Part shown: positions 8,327 to 17,376 of the stretch, one piece after another
How the letters are laid out: the number at the start of each line of letters is the position of its first letter
Position numbering within the stretch: position 1 is the first letter of the stretch
Origin: Bin52 sp965213935
GTDB taxonomy: Bacteria; Pseudomonadota; Alphaproteobacteria; Thalassobaculales; Thalassobaculaceae
NCBI GenBank assembly: GCA_965213935.1
Contig: CBDCAO010000012.1
Coordinates: 1,550,001 to 1,614,000, forward strand
DNA: 64,000 nt
Direction: 5' to 3'
Translations under genes and position numbers: made by a program
The notes under the pieces: model-generated
Seen by the model: only the letters and a program-made list of their open reading frames with translations
Databases searched by the model: none
Told to the model about the DNA's origin: nothing

Positions 8327-8692
8327 ATGAGCGAGAGATTCCTGCCAGTCATGCCCGGGGCGGAGATCGAGTCGATCCTCAACGCTGCGCCCGGCAACGA
8401 GATCGGGACCGGCAAGTTCGACAGTCAGGCATCCTCGGCGGCGCTGGCCGTCAACGGTCTGTTCTATCTGTATGCCGAGCCGGAAACCCGGCCGGAAAAT
8501 GGCGAGGACGCTGATGATCGGGCAAAAGCCCGGCACCGGAACGAGTTCGAGACATTCGACGCCGTTGTGGCCGGTGACGGGGTGGACTTCGTGTCCTGCT
8601 CCTGGCGGCGGCTCCTGGATGTGTGGACGGATCAGCCGGACGGCAGCATTCGTAAGCGTGCCCGGGCCGTGACCGCTCATTTCTTCCCGTGA
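8327..8692 (+). CDS. Hypothetical protein, possibly an internally deleted remnant
   Basis: A 121-residue frame from an ATG at 8327. It does not read like a shadow: the front has a plausible conserved look (AAPGNEIGTGKFDSQASSAALAVN), then a charged low-complexity segment, then DAVVAGDGVDFVSCSWRRLLDVW and a basic helical end. The Lys-Phe-x-Ser...Ser-Ser-Ala-Ala-Leu-Ala-Val-Asn opening recalls large hypothetical proteins with a nuclease-like fold, of which this would be a shortened copy; that is a guess. It stands alone beside a toxin remnant and codes opposite to the MFS gene. Confidence 0.42.
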   Translation: MSERFLPVMPGAEIESILNAAPGNEIGTGKFDSQASSAALAVNGLFYLYAEPETRPENGEDADDRAKARHRNEFETFDAVVAGDGVDFVSCSWRRLLDVWTDQPDGSIRKRARAVTAHFFP

Positions 8693-8881
8693 TGGACACC
8701 CGGTGAGGGTTGCACCTGGCTTTCTCTTGGCCGAATCCTGAAAGCCGCATGCAGGGTGTCCTCGGCCCTGCGCACGGTGATTGTGGCCACGACCGGTATC
8801 CTGGGCAGGTGACCGCGCTTTGCTGACATGATGCAGGCGTCAGGACAGTCCGGATATCGGGCCAGCGTGGACAGTCTTTGC

Positions 8882-10387
8882 TCACGCCCGGCGTCCGGAC
8901 CGCTGCAGCAGCAGGCACAACGGCATGCCAAGAAACGCCACGGCGACCAGGAACACGAAGTCGTTGAGGAACGCGACCGTCCGGGCCTCATCGATCACCA
9001 GCCGCTGCAGGGTATGCAGTGCCGGATCGACCACCGACACGGTCCCGGCCAGGGCCGTTGCTGCGAAGGCATCGATGTGCTCGCGCATCTCGATGTAGTT
9101 GATCTGCGCGGACCGCACCAGGATGGAGACCACCACCGATGTCCCCATGCTGGCGCCAACCGAACGGACCAGCGCGAACAGGGCCGCCGCCTCGACCCGG
9201 AATTCCGGCGCCAGCGTGGAGAAGGTCACCGTGGTGAGCGAAACCCACATCATCCCCATGCCGTAGCCGTTGATGATGGTGACCCAGACCACTTCCGCCA
9301 GTGAAACCTCGGCATTCCAGCCGGTCATCCACAGGTTGCTGACACCGACACAGGCCAGTCCGGCGATGATCAGGTACTTGCCGGGGAACCGGTCCGCAAG
9401 GAACCCTGCGGTGACCATCGCAACCATGGTCCCGACACCGCGGGCCGAGACCACCCAGCCGGCCGACAGCACCGGGTAGCCCTGCACGTTCTGCAGAAAC
9501 AGCGGCAGGATGAACAGGCTGGCAAACACCGCGATGCCGAACACGAAGATCAGAAGCAGGCCGATCAGGTAGTTGCGATCGGCAAAGATGGCCAGATCGA
9601 CGTAGGGAGCCACGGTCGTCAGGCAGTGGGCCGTGAACAGGTAGAAGGCCAGGACCGAGATCGAGACACTGATCAGGATCTCCGTCGATTCGAACCAGCC
9701 GAGGCGCTCGCCCCGGTCAAGTGCGAGTTGCAGGAACACCACGGCAGCAATCAGCGTGATCATGCCGAACCAGTCGACCCGACGGTCGGGAACCTCCGCT
9801 TTCGGCAGGGTGGCGACAATCGCGAAGAACGCGACGATCCCGAACGGGATGTTCATGAAGAACACCGAGCGCCAGTCGTGGAACTCGGTCAGCATTGCAC
9901 CGACGGTCGGACCGATCACCGGGCCGATGATCATGCCCATGGACCAGATGCTCATCGCGGCCCCATGTCTCTCGCGGGGGTAGGTGTCGAGCATGATCGC
10001 CTGGGAGATCGGCAGTAATGGTGCCGAGACGAATCCCTGCAGGATCCGCCATGCCACCAACTGTCCCAGGGTCTCGGCGGTACCGCACAGCAACGAGGTC
10101 ACCGTGAAGCCGAGAATGGCGGCCAGGAACACCCGGCGGCGGCCAAAACGCTGGCTCATCACGTTGGTCAGGATGGTGCCGACCGCGGTCGCCACCACGA
10201 AGGCGGTGATCACCCACGACACCTGGTCCGGGGCCGCCGACAGGTTGCCCTGGATGCTCGGAAGCGCCACGTAGGCGGTGCTCATGTTGAGAGCATGCAG
10301 CAGCGAGGCCACAAGCACCGGACCGGTGATGACGAGCCGTTCAAGCGGCGTAAACGGCCCCTGGGCCGGCCTGGTGACGGTCAGCAC
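8882..10387 (-). CDS. MFS transporter, DHA2 (EmrB/QacA-like) family, 14 membrane segments
   Basis: A 501-residue inner-membrane drug/proton antiporter type protein. Motif A appears as MSQRFGRRRVF after helix 2, motif C-like glycines occur in helix 5 (GMIIGPVIGPTVGAMLTE), and WRSVFFMNIPFG is the DHA2 signature. Length and hydrophobic spans fit 14 helices. It ends the minus-strand operon, 34 bases after the amidohydrolase stop, so it may export a product or toxic substrate of that operon. No membrane-fusion partner (EmrA) is adjacent. The start at 10387 gives a short cytosolic N terminus, as usual. Confidence 0.88.
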   Translation of the reverse strand: MLTVTRPAQGPFTPLERLVITGPVLVASLLHALNMSTAYVALPSIQGNLSAAPDQVSWVITAFVVATAVGTILTNVMSQRFGRRRVFLAAILGFTVTSLLCGTAETLGQLVAWRILQGFVSAPLLPISQAIMLDTYPRERHGAAMSIWSMGMIIGPVIGPTVGAMLTEFHDWRSVFFMNIPFGIVAFFAIVATLPKAEVPDRRVDWFGMITLIAAVVFLQLALDRGERLGWFESTEILISVSISVLAFYLFTAHCLTTVAPYVDLAIFADRNYLIGLLLIFVFGIAVFASLFILPLFLQNVQGYPVLSAGWVVSARGVGTMVAMVTAGFLADRFPGKYLIIAGLACVGVSNLWMTGWNAEVSLAEVVWVTIINGYGMGMMWVSLTTVTFSTLAPEFRVEAAALFALVRSVGASMGTSVVVSILVRSAQINYIEMREHIDAFAATALAGTVSVVDPALHTLQRLVIDEARTVAFLNDFVFLVAVAFLGMPLCLLLQRSGRRA

Positions 10388-10421
10388 TGCCGGTTACCGC
10401 TGCTTTCGGCCCGGCCGGCCC

Positions 10422-11456
10422 TCAGGCCGGGGTCAGCCGGTAGACCCGGGCCGCGGTATCGTGGAACAGGGCCGCCTTCTCGTCAGCGGATGCGCCGGCG
10501 GCGATGTGCTTGAAGGCATTCCATATCGTCGCGTAGCTGCAGCTGAGCTTGTCAACCGGGAAGTTCGACTCGAACATGCACCGGTCCACCCCGAACACCT
10601 CGATGACGTAGTCGTAGTAGTGGCGGGTTGCAGCCGCCAGTTCCGCACCGGTCGGTGGCGTGGTCCGGCGTTCCCAGCCGAAGCCATTGACGTCCATGTT
10701 GATGCCGCCGAGCTTGGCGACGACATTGCCGCACCCGGCCAGTTCCCGGACCATCGGCTTCCAGGTTTCGAACACCTCGCGCTCGCGCCCGGCGTACGGG
10801 CCGGCCCCGATCGGTCCCCCGAAATGATCGAGGATGATCGTGGTGTCCGGAAACGCCCGCGCGAGGCTTGTGACTTCCGGGATCTGCGGGTGGTAGCACC
10901 AGGCCTCGAAACTCAGTCCCCGGGGACCGAGTTGGGCAAATCCGCTCCGGAACGTCTCGTCGAGCAGCAGCCCCTGCGGCGGATCGGTCCGGTGATTGCG
11001 GATCTGAGGCGACGGGTCCCGGGCGACCGCCCGGCGGATGCCGCGGAACCTGCCGCCGCCGGCAACGAGATGGGCGTCCAGCACCTCTCCGGCGCGTGCG
11101 CCGATCCGCAGGTCGACCGTGCCCACGATCCCGGCGGCTATCCGCGTCGGTCCGTACAGACCCGACGCACTCATGGCGGCGATGCCGTTGACGAACTCTG
11201 TCTCGCCGACCGGTCGCAGATGCTCGGGCCCATCACCGCGGAACATTGCGCCGCACTCGATGAAGACCGTGGAGACGATGGAGTGCCCGCTTCCGGTGTC
11301 GGCGAGGATCTCGTCGAGCAGGTAGCGGGGCTGGATCTGATGGGCCGTTGCCCGGTCCCAGAGATGGTGATGGGGATCGCAGATCGGCAGGTCGGGCTCG
11401 AGGATGTCCTCCTCGATCCGCGCCAACCACTCCCGGTTCGACGAATGTGCGACCAT
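10422..11456 (-). CDS. Amidohydrolase family 2 (TIM-barrel) metal-dependent hydrolase
   Basis: A 344-residue cytosolic enzyme with the family opening (ICDPHHHLWDR, His29-31), a middle HFGGPIG strand end and a late MFESNFPVDK segment typical of the 2-pyrone-4,6-dicarboxylate lactonase / amidohydrolase_2 group. These enzymes hydrolyse lactones or decarboxylate acids using a metal at the barrel mouth. GGAGACAGCA before the ATG at 11456 supports the start. It lies 36 bases downstream of the CoA-transferase and upstream of the MFS gene, as part of a catabolic operon. The substrate cannot be read from sequence. Confidence 0.85.
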   Translation of the reverse strand: MVAHSSNREWLARIEEDILEPDLPICDPHHHLWDRATAHQIQPRYLLDEILADTGSGHSIVSTVFIECGAMFRGDGPEHLRPVGETEFVNGIAAMSASGLYGPTRIAAGIVGTVDLRIGARAGEVLDAHLVAGGGRFRGIRRAVARDPSPQIRNHRTDPPQGLLLDETFRSGFAQLGPRGLSFEAWCYHPQIPEVTSLARAFPDTTIILDHFGGPIGAGPYAGREREVFETWKPMVRELAGCGNVVAKLGGINMDVNGFGWERRTTPPTGAELAAATRHYYDYVIEVFGVDRCMFESNFPVDKLSCSYATIWNAFKHIAAGASADEKAALFHDTAARVYRLTPA

Positions 11457-11492
11457 TGCTGTCTCCGCGTTACTGTCCCCAGGGCCGCCTGA

Positions 11493-12677
11493 TCATACCA
11501 CGCGCCCGTCCCTGAGCCGCGCGACGGCGGCCGGATCGTGCCCGAGTTCGGCCAGGATCTCGTCGGTGTGCTCGCCGAGCGTTGCCGCACGGCTGCGGAT
11601 GGTTCCAGGCGTCCCGGACAGTCTGACCGGCGTCGTGGTGACCGGAACCGGCCGCTCGAGTCCGGGGAAGGCCATGTCGTGGAGGAAGTCCATCGCCCGG
11701 ACGTGCGGGTCCTCCAGCACCTGCGCCGGTTCCAGCACCGGACCGCAGGGGATCCGCGCTTCGTCAAGTGCCGCCAGAACCTCGGCGGTGGTCTGGTCCC
11801 GGCACCATTCGGCCATCCTCGCGCTCAGGACTTCACCATTGTCGCCGCGGGCCTGGTCGTCGGCGAAGCGGGGATCCTCCAGCCAGCGGTCCTCTCCCAT
11901 CAGCCGGGCCCAGCGTTCGAACAGCGGCTGGCCGACCACCTGCACCATCACCGCGCCGTCGCGGGTGCGGAACAGGTCGCTCGGACCGGAGCTGTAGCCC
12001 CGGTTGCCGTAGGACGGACGGCCAATGCCGGTAACGGCTTCCTCGGCCAGACACGCGATGTTGAACGCCATCACGGTACGGGCGAGCGCGGCCTCGACCA
12101 GCTGGCCCCTGCCGGTACGGGAGCGTTCGAGCAGTGCGGACATGACACCGAAGGCCGCAAGCGTGGCGGTACCGAAATCGGCGAAGGGGACGAACGACTT
12201 CATCGGGTCGCCCGGGTGGCCTCCCATGGCTGTGGCGCCGGCGAGGGCCTGGGCAACGCCATCGAATCCGACCCGGTCGCTGTACGGTCCGCCCCGGCCG
12301 TAGGCGGTGACCGTGGCCAGGATGATGTCGGGCCTGATCGCCTTCAGGCTCTCGTAGTCGATCCCCATGGCCTCCAGTGTCGGTTGCGGAAGGTTGGCGA
12401 TCACCACGTCCGCGGTCGCCACCAGCGCGCGGACGACCTCGCGGCCCTCCGGCTTCATCGGGTTCAGGGTCAGCGATCGCTTGTTGCGGTTGAGCGCGAG
12501 GAACATCGGGCCCTCGCCGGTCCCTGTGATCGGGACCAGGTACCGATCCTCGCTGCCTGACAGTTTCTCGATGCGGATGACATCGGCCCCCATGTCGCCG
12601 AGCAGCATGCCGCAGAACGGTCCGGCGATGTAGCGCCCGAAGTCGAGTACGCGCACACCCTCGAGTACTCCGGCCAT
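11493..12677 (-). CDS. CaiB/BaiF family (class III) CoA-transferase
   Basis: A 394-residue enzyme moving CoA between organic acids. It opens with LEGVRVLDFGRYIAGPF, then GADVIRIEK; Asp167 in FADFGTAT aligns with the catalytic Asp of formyl-CoA transferase and is followed by LLERSRTGRGQ. All landmarks are in place at normal length. The start at 12677 has a GGGGGAG site. It lies in the operon between an esterase (87 bases upstream) and an amidohydrolase, suggesting acid activation to a CoA ester during degradation. Confidence 0.92.
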   Translation of the reverse strand: MAGVLEGVRVLDFGRYIAGPFCGMLLGDMGADVIRIEKLSGSEDRYLVPITGTGEGPMFLALNRNKRSLTLNPMKPEGREVVRALVATADVVIANLPQPTLEAMGIDYESLKAIRPDIILATVTAYGRGGPYSDRVGFDGVAQALAGATAMGGHPGDPMKSFVPFADFGTATLAAFGVMSALLERSRTGRGQLVEAALARTVMAFNIACLAEEAVTGIGRPSYGNRGYSSGPSDLFRTRDGAVMVQVVGQPLFERWARLMGEDRWLEDPRFADDQARGDNGEVLSARMAEWCRDQTTAEVLAALDEARIPCGPVLEPAQVLEDPHVRAMDFLHDMAFPGLERPVPVTTTPVRLSGTPGTIRSRAATLGEHTDEILAELGHDPAAVARLRDGRVV

Positions 12678-12764
12678 GGTTCTCCCCCTGCTACAGTCGG
12701 CGCCGGGTGCAGGGTAGCCGATTGGCCCCCGGCATTGAATTATCGGCGTGCAGGCAAATGCGGT

Positions 12765-13613
12765 TTATCGTGTGGCGGATCGGGACACCACCGCCGGGAA
12801 CCAGTCGAGCACCAGCCGGTGCCAGCCCTGCGGGATCTCGTGACCGCCCGGATGCAGCGCAAGCTGCAGGTGTCCGGCGCGGCACGCATCCCAGCGCCGC
12901 AGCCAGAACCGACCGGCGGTTCCGGCCACAAGACCGCGGGCCGGCGTGCAGCCGTTGGCACGACGCAGGGTTTCCAGGCCATTGAACACATCACCCTGGC
13001 GCAGCATGCCGTTCCTGATCGAACGCCCCTCGATCGGCACCGTACGGTCGCGCCAGCCGTGGGTGTGCAGCAGCGAGACCGGTCCGGCGCACTCCGGCGG
13101 CGGCGGGCGCCAGAAGGCACCTGCGACCGGGGCGTAGGCGGCGAACAGCCGTGGTGCCGCACAGGCCACGGTCCAGACCAGCGAGCCGCCCAGCGAGAAC
13201 CCGGAAAGCAGTGATTGACGGTGGTCAACGGCGAACCGGTGCCCGGCATCACGCATGACCGCCTCGATGAACGCCACCTCATCGCGTCTGCCATGCCGCT
13301 CCGTCCCGTGCGGCAGGACGTGCCAGGTCCTGCCGTTCCGTCCGGCCCGGCGCATCCCGTCGGGTGCGATAACAGCGAGTCCCGCCTGGAGGAACGGGTC
13401 GGTCAGGCCCGCGTTGCCGATCACCGACCGGCCGCTCGCACCGTACCCGTGGGCATACACCACCGCCGGCACTGTGGAGGAGTGTTGCACCGGCATGCGG
13501 ATGTAGTACCCCCCGCCCGGGATCTCGCAGCGCGATCCCGCGCCCGGGCAGGCGGCAGAAGTCCCGGCCGTCAGCAGGACGAGCAGCAGGCCCAGGACAC
13601 GGGCGTGCACCAT
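12765..13613 (-). CDS. Exported alpha/beta-hydrolase of PHB-depolymerase / LpqC type
   Basis: A 282-residue protein with an N-terminal signal sequence (VLGLLLVLLTAGTSAA). The oxyanion strand YAHGYGASG, nucleophile elbow GFSLGG and late HPGGHEIP histidine match the esterase_PHB/LpqC family; AC at residues 21-22 is a weak lipobox at best. It would cleave an ester in the periplasm. The ATG at 13613 lies one base past the TGA of the ketopantoate-reductase-like gene, so translation is probably coupled. Long frames upstream of this ATG read antisense-like sequence and were discarded. Confidence 0.82.
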   Translation of the reverse strand: MVHARVLGLLLVLLTAGTSAACPGAGSRCEIPGGGYYIRMPVQHSSTVPAVVYAHGYGASGRSVIGNAGLTDPFLQAGLAVIAPDGMRRAGRNGRTWHVLPHGTERHGRRDEVAFIEAVMRDAGHRFAVDHRQSLLSGFSLGGSLVWTVACAAPRLFAAYAPVAGAFWRPPPPECAGPVSLLHTHGWRDRTVPIEGRSIRNGMLRQGDVFNGLETLRRANGCTPARGLVAGTAGRFWLRRWDACRAGHLQLALHPGGHEIPQGWHRLVLDWFPAVVSRSATR

Positions 13614-13614
13614 C

Positions 13615-14538
13615 TCAGGCGGTGAACCCGGCCTCCTTGCCGCGGACCAGGTCTGACACGGTCCTGTTGACCGGTGCGTCCATTCCCACCTTCCCAGCCT
13701 CCACCGGCACCGCACCGTTGATGGCGTCGATTTCCGAACGCCGGCCGGCCAGATGATCGAGCAGCATCGACGGGCGCGCGTCCGGCATCCGGGCGCCAAA
13801 GTCGCGGACATAGGCGTCAACCTCCCCGAAGCCGAGAGCGATCCCTGCTGCGCGCGCTACCGCGTCCGCCTCCCGTGCGCAACCGAGCGCGATCGACCAG
13901 GCACACGGCTCGGCCTGGACCTGGCCGATGGTCAGGTTCATCAGTGCACAGGGGCCGCTGTAGGTCACGTTGCAGATGAACTTCTCCCAGATCATCTGGT
14001 GGATGTCGGGATAGCCCTTCGCCGTGAAACCGGCGGCATTCCAGGTTTCGACCACGCGTTCAAGCCGCTCCGACATTCCGCCTTCCATCTCGCCGATGCG
14101 GACCAGCTGCATGCCGTTGTGATGGGCGTGGCCCGGCGCCTTCATCGACGCTCCGAAACCGCCAACCACTCCGATCATGACCTTGTCGGTATCGATCGCC
14201 TCGGCGATCCGGTCGGCGGCGCCAAGTCCGTTCTGGATCGTCAGGATGACACTGTCGCCCCTGGCGATCTCGGCTGCGGACCGGGCTGCAGACGCCACTC
14301 CGTCGGCCTTGGTCGCAACGATGACGAGATCGCATTTTCCGGCATCCGCAGCACTGGTGGTTGCGTTCAGCCGCACCGTCCGATCACCGCTCGCGCCCTC
14401 GAGCCGCAGCCCGGTGCGGTTGATCGCATCGACGTGTTCCGCCCAGGTATCGATGGCCCAGACCTCGTTGCCGGCGTCCGCCAGCAACGCTGCATACACC
14501 GAACCCATCGCGCCGCATCCGATGATGCCGATCTTCAT
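13615..14538 (-). CDS. Ketopantoate reductase family (2-dehydropantoate 2-reductase-like)
   Basis: A 307-residue NADP-dependent dehydrogenase with the Rossmann glycine motif GCGAMG at residues 7-12 and the ApbA/PanE C-terminal helical domain (IWEKFICNVTYSG with the expected Lys). PanE reduces ketopantoate in pantothenate synthesis, but it heads a catabolic operon and a paralogue is at 57612-58664, so it more likely reduces another 2-oxo or oxidises a 2-hydroxy acid. GGAG seven bases before 14538 supports the start. It diverges from the nitroreductase with about 90 bases between. Confidence 0.85.
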   Translation of the reverse strand: MKIGIIGCGAMGSVYAALLADAGNEVWAIDTWAEHVDAINRTGLRLEGASGDRTVRLNATTSAADAGKCDLVIVATKADGVASAARSAAEIARGDSVILTIQNGLGAADRIAEAIDTDKVMIGVVGGFGASMKAPGHAHHNGMQLVRIGEMEGGMSERLERVVETWNAAGFTAKGYPDIHQMIWEKFICNVTYSGPCALMNLTIGQVQAEPCAWSIALGCAREADAVARAAGIALGFGEVDAYVRDFGARMPDARPSMLLDHLAGRRSEIDAINGAVPVEAGKVGMDAPVNRTVSDLVRGKEAGFTA

Positions 14539-14631
14539 TCCCGTGCTCCTCCGGTTGTCGCGGTCTTGTCTGGCCCGACCGACTGCGGGCACTATGGCAC
14601 ATCCGTTCCGAGACGCGAGGCGTGACGTGTC

Positions 14632-15474
14632 ATGACAGCCCGGTCAACGATTGCAGACCTGATCGAGGATCGCTACGGCGTTGCGACCGCCGACGGCCGC
14701 GACCTGCCGGCCGAAGGCGAACTCGCTGGCATTCTCTCTCACCGCACGCACCGGCGCTTCAGTCCGGAACCGGTGCCGGACAGCCTGCTGCGCGTCCTGC
14801 TCGCCGCCGCGTTTTCGGCGCCCGCGAAGTCGGACCTGCAGCAGTCCTCGGTGGTCGTGGTCCGCGATCCGGACAAGCGGTCGGCGATCGCCGAACTGAT
14901 GCCGAACATGGAATGGATCGGAACCTGCCCGGTGTTCATGGTGTTCCTCGGCGACAGCAGACGTATCCGCCGGATCTGCCGGATGCGCGGCAAGCCGTTC
15001 GCCAATGACCATCTCGACGCATTCCTCAACGCGGCGGTGGACTGCGGCCTGGTGTTGATGAACTACATCCGGGCGGCCGAGGCCATGGGGCTCGGCTGCT
15101 GTCCGATCAGCGTGGTGCGCAACCACATCGATGCGATCTCGCAGTTGCTGGAACTGCCCGATCACGTCTTTCCTGTCGCCGGCATGTGCACCGGCTATCC
15201 TGCGGGTCCCGGCTACATCAGCCTGCGGCTGCCCGCCGCGGTGACGGTGCACGAGGACAGGTATCGCGACGAGACCCTCGCAGACGAGATTGACGCCTAC
15301 GACCGGCGCCGGGACTCCCGCTACAGCATTCCGCGGGAAAAGCAGCGCAATGCCGATACCTGGGGCGTCGCCGACTTCTACGGCTGGTCGGAGGACAAGG
15401 CGCGCCAGGTCTCGGTCACCGAGCGCGAGCAGCTGGCGGAACACCTCAGGCGCAAGGGGTTTCGCCTCGACTGA
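14632..15474 (+). CDS. Nitroreductase-family flavoprotein
   Basis: A 280-residue FMN-dependent oxidoreductase. The N-terminal SHRTHRRFSPEPVPDSLLR and AAAFSAPAKSDLQQSSVVVV form the FMN site, and MNYIRAAEAMGLGCCPIS is the mid-domain helix. The C-terminal extension after about residue 220 is charged and longer than in small nitroreductases. Likely role: NAD(P)H-dependent reduction of nitro compounds or quinones in the cytosol. The start at 14632 has only a weak ribosome site. The esterase begins 17 bases after its stop, so the two are likely cotranscribed. Confidence 0.88.
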   Translation: MTARSTIADLIEDRYGVATADGRDLPAEGELAGILSHRTHRRFSPEPVPDSLLRVLLAAAFSAPAKSDLQQSSVVVVRDPDKRSAIAELMPNMEWIGTCPVFMVFLGDSRRIRRICRMRGKPFANDHLDAFLNAAVDCGLVLMNYIRAAEAMGLGCCPISVVRNHIDAISQLLELPDHVFPVAGMCTGYPAGPGYISLRLPAAVTVHEDRYRDETLADEIDAYDRRRDSRYSIPREKQRNADTWGVADFYGWSEDKARQVSVTEREQLAEHLRRKGFRLD

Positions 15475-15491
15475 ACCGGCACCGGAGACAC

Positions 15492-16154
15492 ATGATGGTG
15501 GAGCTTGACGGCCCACGCCAGCCACCGGCGGACGGCGGACCGGCCCGGGCGCTGGTGGTGTTGCTGCATGGCTACGGCGCCGACGGCAACGACCTGATCG
15601 GGCTTGCCCCCTACTGGGCCCGCGCCATGCCGCACGTCGAGTTCGTCTCGCCGCACGCACCGTTTCCCTGCGAAATGTCGCCGTTCGGGCGCCAGTGGTT
15701 CAGCCTTGCGGACCGCAGCCCGCAGCCGTTGCTGGCCGGTACCCGGCTGGCAGCGCAGCTGATCGACGGGTTTCTCGACGACGAGCTGGAGCGAACCGGG
15801 GTCGCCGCCGGGGCGTTGGCGCTGGTCGGCTTCAGCCAGGGTACGATGATGTCGCTGTTCGTCGGACCGCGACGGACCGAGCCGATTGCGGGCATCCTCG
15901 GGTTTTCCGGCCGGCTGATCGCACCGGAACTGCTGCCGGGGGAAGCACGCAGCCGCTGCCCGGTTTCGCTGGTCCACGGCGATTCGGACGAGATGGTCCC
16001 GGCGTCGGAACTGGCGGCGGCGGTGAGCGGACTTGAGGCTGCGGGTTTCGAGGTCAGTTCCCGGATGTGTCGCGGACTCGGCCATTCCATCGACGAGACC
16101 GGCCTGCGTGACGGACTCGCGTTCCTCCGCCGCGTGCTGCCGGGTCCCGGGTGA
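15492..16154 (+). CDS. Phospholipase/carboxylesterase family alpha/beta-hydrolase
   Basis: A 220-residue small hydrolase with LLHGYGADGNDLIGL, nucleophile elbow GFSQG, acid loop HGDSDEMVP and His in GLGHSID, which is the complete Ser-Asp-His set of the YpfH/acyl-protein-thioesterase-like group. Cytosolic, no signal peptide. Two adjacent ATGs at 15492 and 15495 are possible. It follows the nitroreductase closely. Confidence 0.88.
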   Translation: MMVELDGPRQPPADGGPARALVVLLHGYGADGNDLIGLAPYWARAMPHVEFVSPHAPFPCEMSPFGRQWFSLADRSPQPLLAGTRLAAQLIDGFLDDELERTGVAAGALALVGFSQGTMMSLFVGPRRTEPIAGILGFSGRLIAPELLPGEARSRCPVSLVHGDSDEMVPASELAAAVSGLEAAGFEVSSRMCRGLGHSIDETGLRDGLAFLRRVLPGPG

Positions 16155-16264
16155 CGCCCGGCCGTCACGCCGGTGTCACCGCAGGGCCTGTATTGTCATA
16201 CGGCAAAAGGCTTGCTTGACTGCAGCCCGGTTCAACGGGCCCATGCGAAACAGGGAGCACGGTC

Positions 16265-16846
16265 GTGTCCTCGATACCGGACAATGCCCCGGCACTGGTC
16301 CTGAACGCGGATTACCGGCCGCTCAGTTACTTCCCGCTGTCGGTATGGAACTGGCAGGACGCGATCAGGGCGGTGTTTCGCAGCCGTGTCCATACGCTTT
16401 CGCTGTATGACCGCAAGGTGCATTCACCGAGCTGCGAAATGTGGCTGCCGAGCGTGATCGCGCTGAAGGACTACGTCAGCCTGTCGCGGCGGCCTGCCTT
16501 CACCCGGTTTAACGTGTTCCTGCGCGACCTGTTCTGCTGCCAGTACTGCAGGATGCGGTTCCCGGCGCAGGATCTGACCTTCGATCACGTCATCCCGCGC
16601 TCGCGCGGTGGACGCACGAGCTGGGAAAACGTTGTCACCGCCTGTTCCCGGTGCAACCTGCACAAGGGCAACCGCGTGCTGAGCGAGGTCGGGCTGCAGC
16701 TGATGCGTACGCCCTACATGCCGACCGGGTTCGAGCTGCAGGAAAACGGCCGGGCGTTCCCGCCCAACTACCTGCACGAGAGCTGGCGGGACTTCCTGTA
16801 CTGGGACAGCGAACTCGAGGACGAGCCCCGGACACCGATGGCGTAG
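16265..16846 (+). CDS. HNH endonuclease
   Basis: A 193-residue protein with a zinc-ribbon HNH domain: CQYC, then FDHVIPRSRGG, the Asn in SWENVV, and CSRC followed by NLHKGNR. The N-terminal 90 residues (VLNADYRPLSYFPLSVWNWQDAI) match the widespread stand-alone HNH family common in alphaproteobacteria, whose role is unproven but may lie in DNA repair or recombination. The start is GTG at 16265, preceded by AGGGAGCACG. It converges with coq7, five bases apart. Confidence 0.92.
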   Translation: MSSIPDNAPALVLNADYRPLSYFPLSVWNWQDAIRAVFRSRVHTLSLYDRKVHSPSCEMWLPSVIALKDYVSLSRRPAFTRFNVFLRDLFCCQYCRMRFPAQDLTFDHVIPRSRGGRTSWENVVTACSRCNLHKGNRVLSEVGLQLMRTPYMPTGFELQENGRAFPPNYLHESWRDFLYWDSELEDEPRTPMA

Positions 16847-16851
16847 GCGGC

Positions 16852-17376
16852 TCAGAAGCGCTCCGAAAGCCAGATTGCCGCGCGGCTTCCGGCCCGGATG
16901 GCCCGGTACAGCAGCGGGTAGCCGACTGCCCTCTCGCCACCGAGGTCGCGTGCCTGGTCCCGGTGCTCTTGTTCCTCGGCCCTGAACTGCTCGATGGCGA
17001 GGCCAAGCTCCTCCTCGTGCCTGTCGAGCCCGGCACTCTGGGCGGCGTAGTGGCTGTCGATCACCTCTTCGACCGCGATGGTGCACGCCATGGCCGCCCT
17101 GCGCCCCAGCAACGCGGTTCCGGCCCCGAGCGCAAACCCGGCAACCTTCCAGACCGGGTGCAGCACCGTCGGTCTGACGCGGCGTTCGACGATCATTCGT
17201 TCGAAGGTCTCGAGGTGGCGTTCCTCCTGCGCCTTCATCTCGCGCAGAACCGGGGCGACTGCCGAGCGGCCGAGCACGGCAAGCTGCCCGGCATAGATTC
17301 TCTGGGCGCCGAACTCGCCGGCATGGTTGACCCGGATCATCCGCGCGGTCCGCTCGGACGGGCGACCGGTCGTCAT
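16852..17376 (-). CDS. coq7: Demethoxyubiquinone hydroxylase Coq7
   Basis: A 174-residue di-iron monooxygenase that hydroxylates demethoxyubiquinone in late ubiquinone synthesis. The two carboxylate-His units are visible: HAGEFGA, EMKAQEERHL, then IAVEEVIDSHY and EEQEHRDQA. Membrane association is expected through the hydrophobic GFALGAGTALLG helix. The start at 17376 overlaps the dsbB stop as ATGA, so translation is coupled. The functional link is that DsbB passes electrons to ubiquinone, which Coq7 helps make. Confidence 0.95.
   Translation of the reverse strand: MTTGRPSERTARMIRVNHAGEFGAQRIYAGQLAVLGRSAVAPVLREMKAQEERHLETFERMIVERRVRPTVLHPVWKVAGFALGAGTALLGRRAAMACTIAVEEVIDSHYAAQSAGLDRHEEELGLAIEQFRAEEQEHRDQARDLGGERAVGYPLLYRAIRAGSRAAIWLSERF

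Noticed and set aside
14621..14632. Second half-site of the dctP inverted repeat (GACGTGTCA) before the nitroreductase
   Set aside because: Only one arm is present and it overlaps the start codon; most likely chance.
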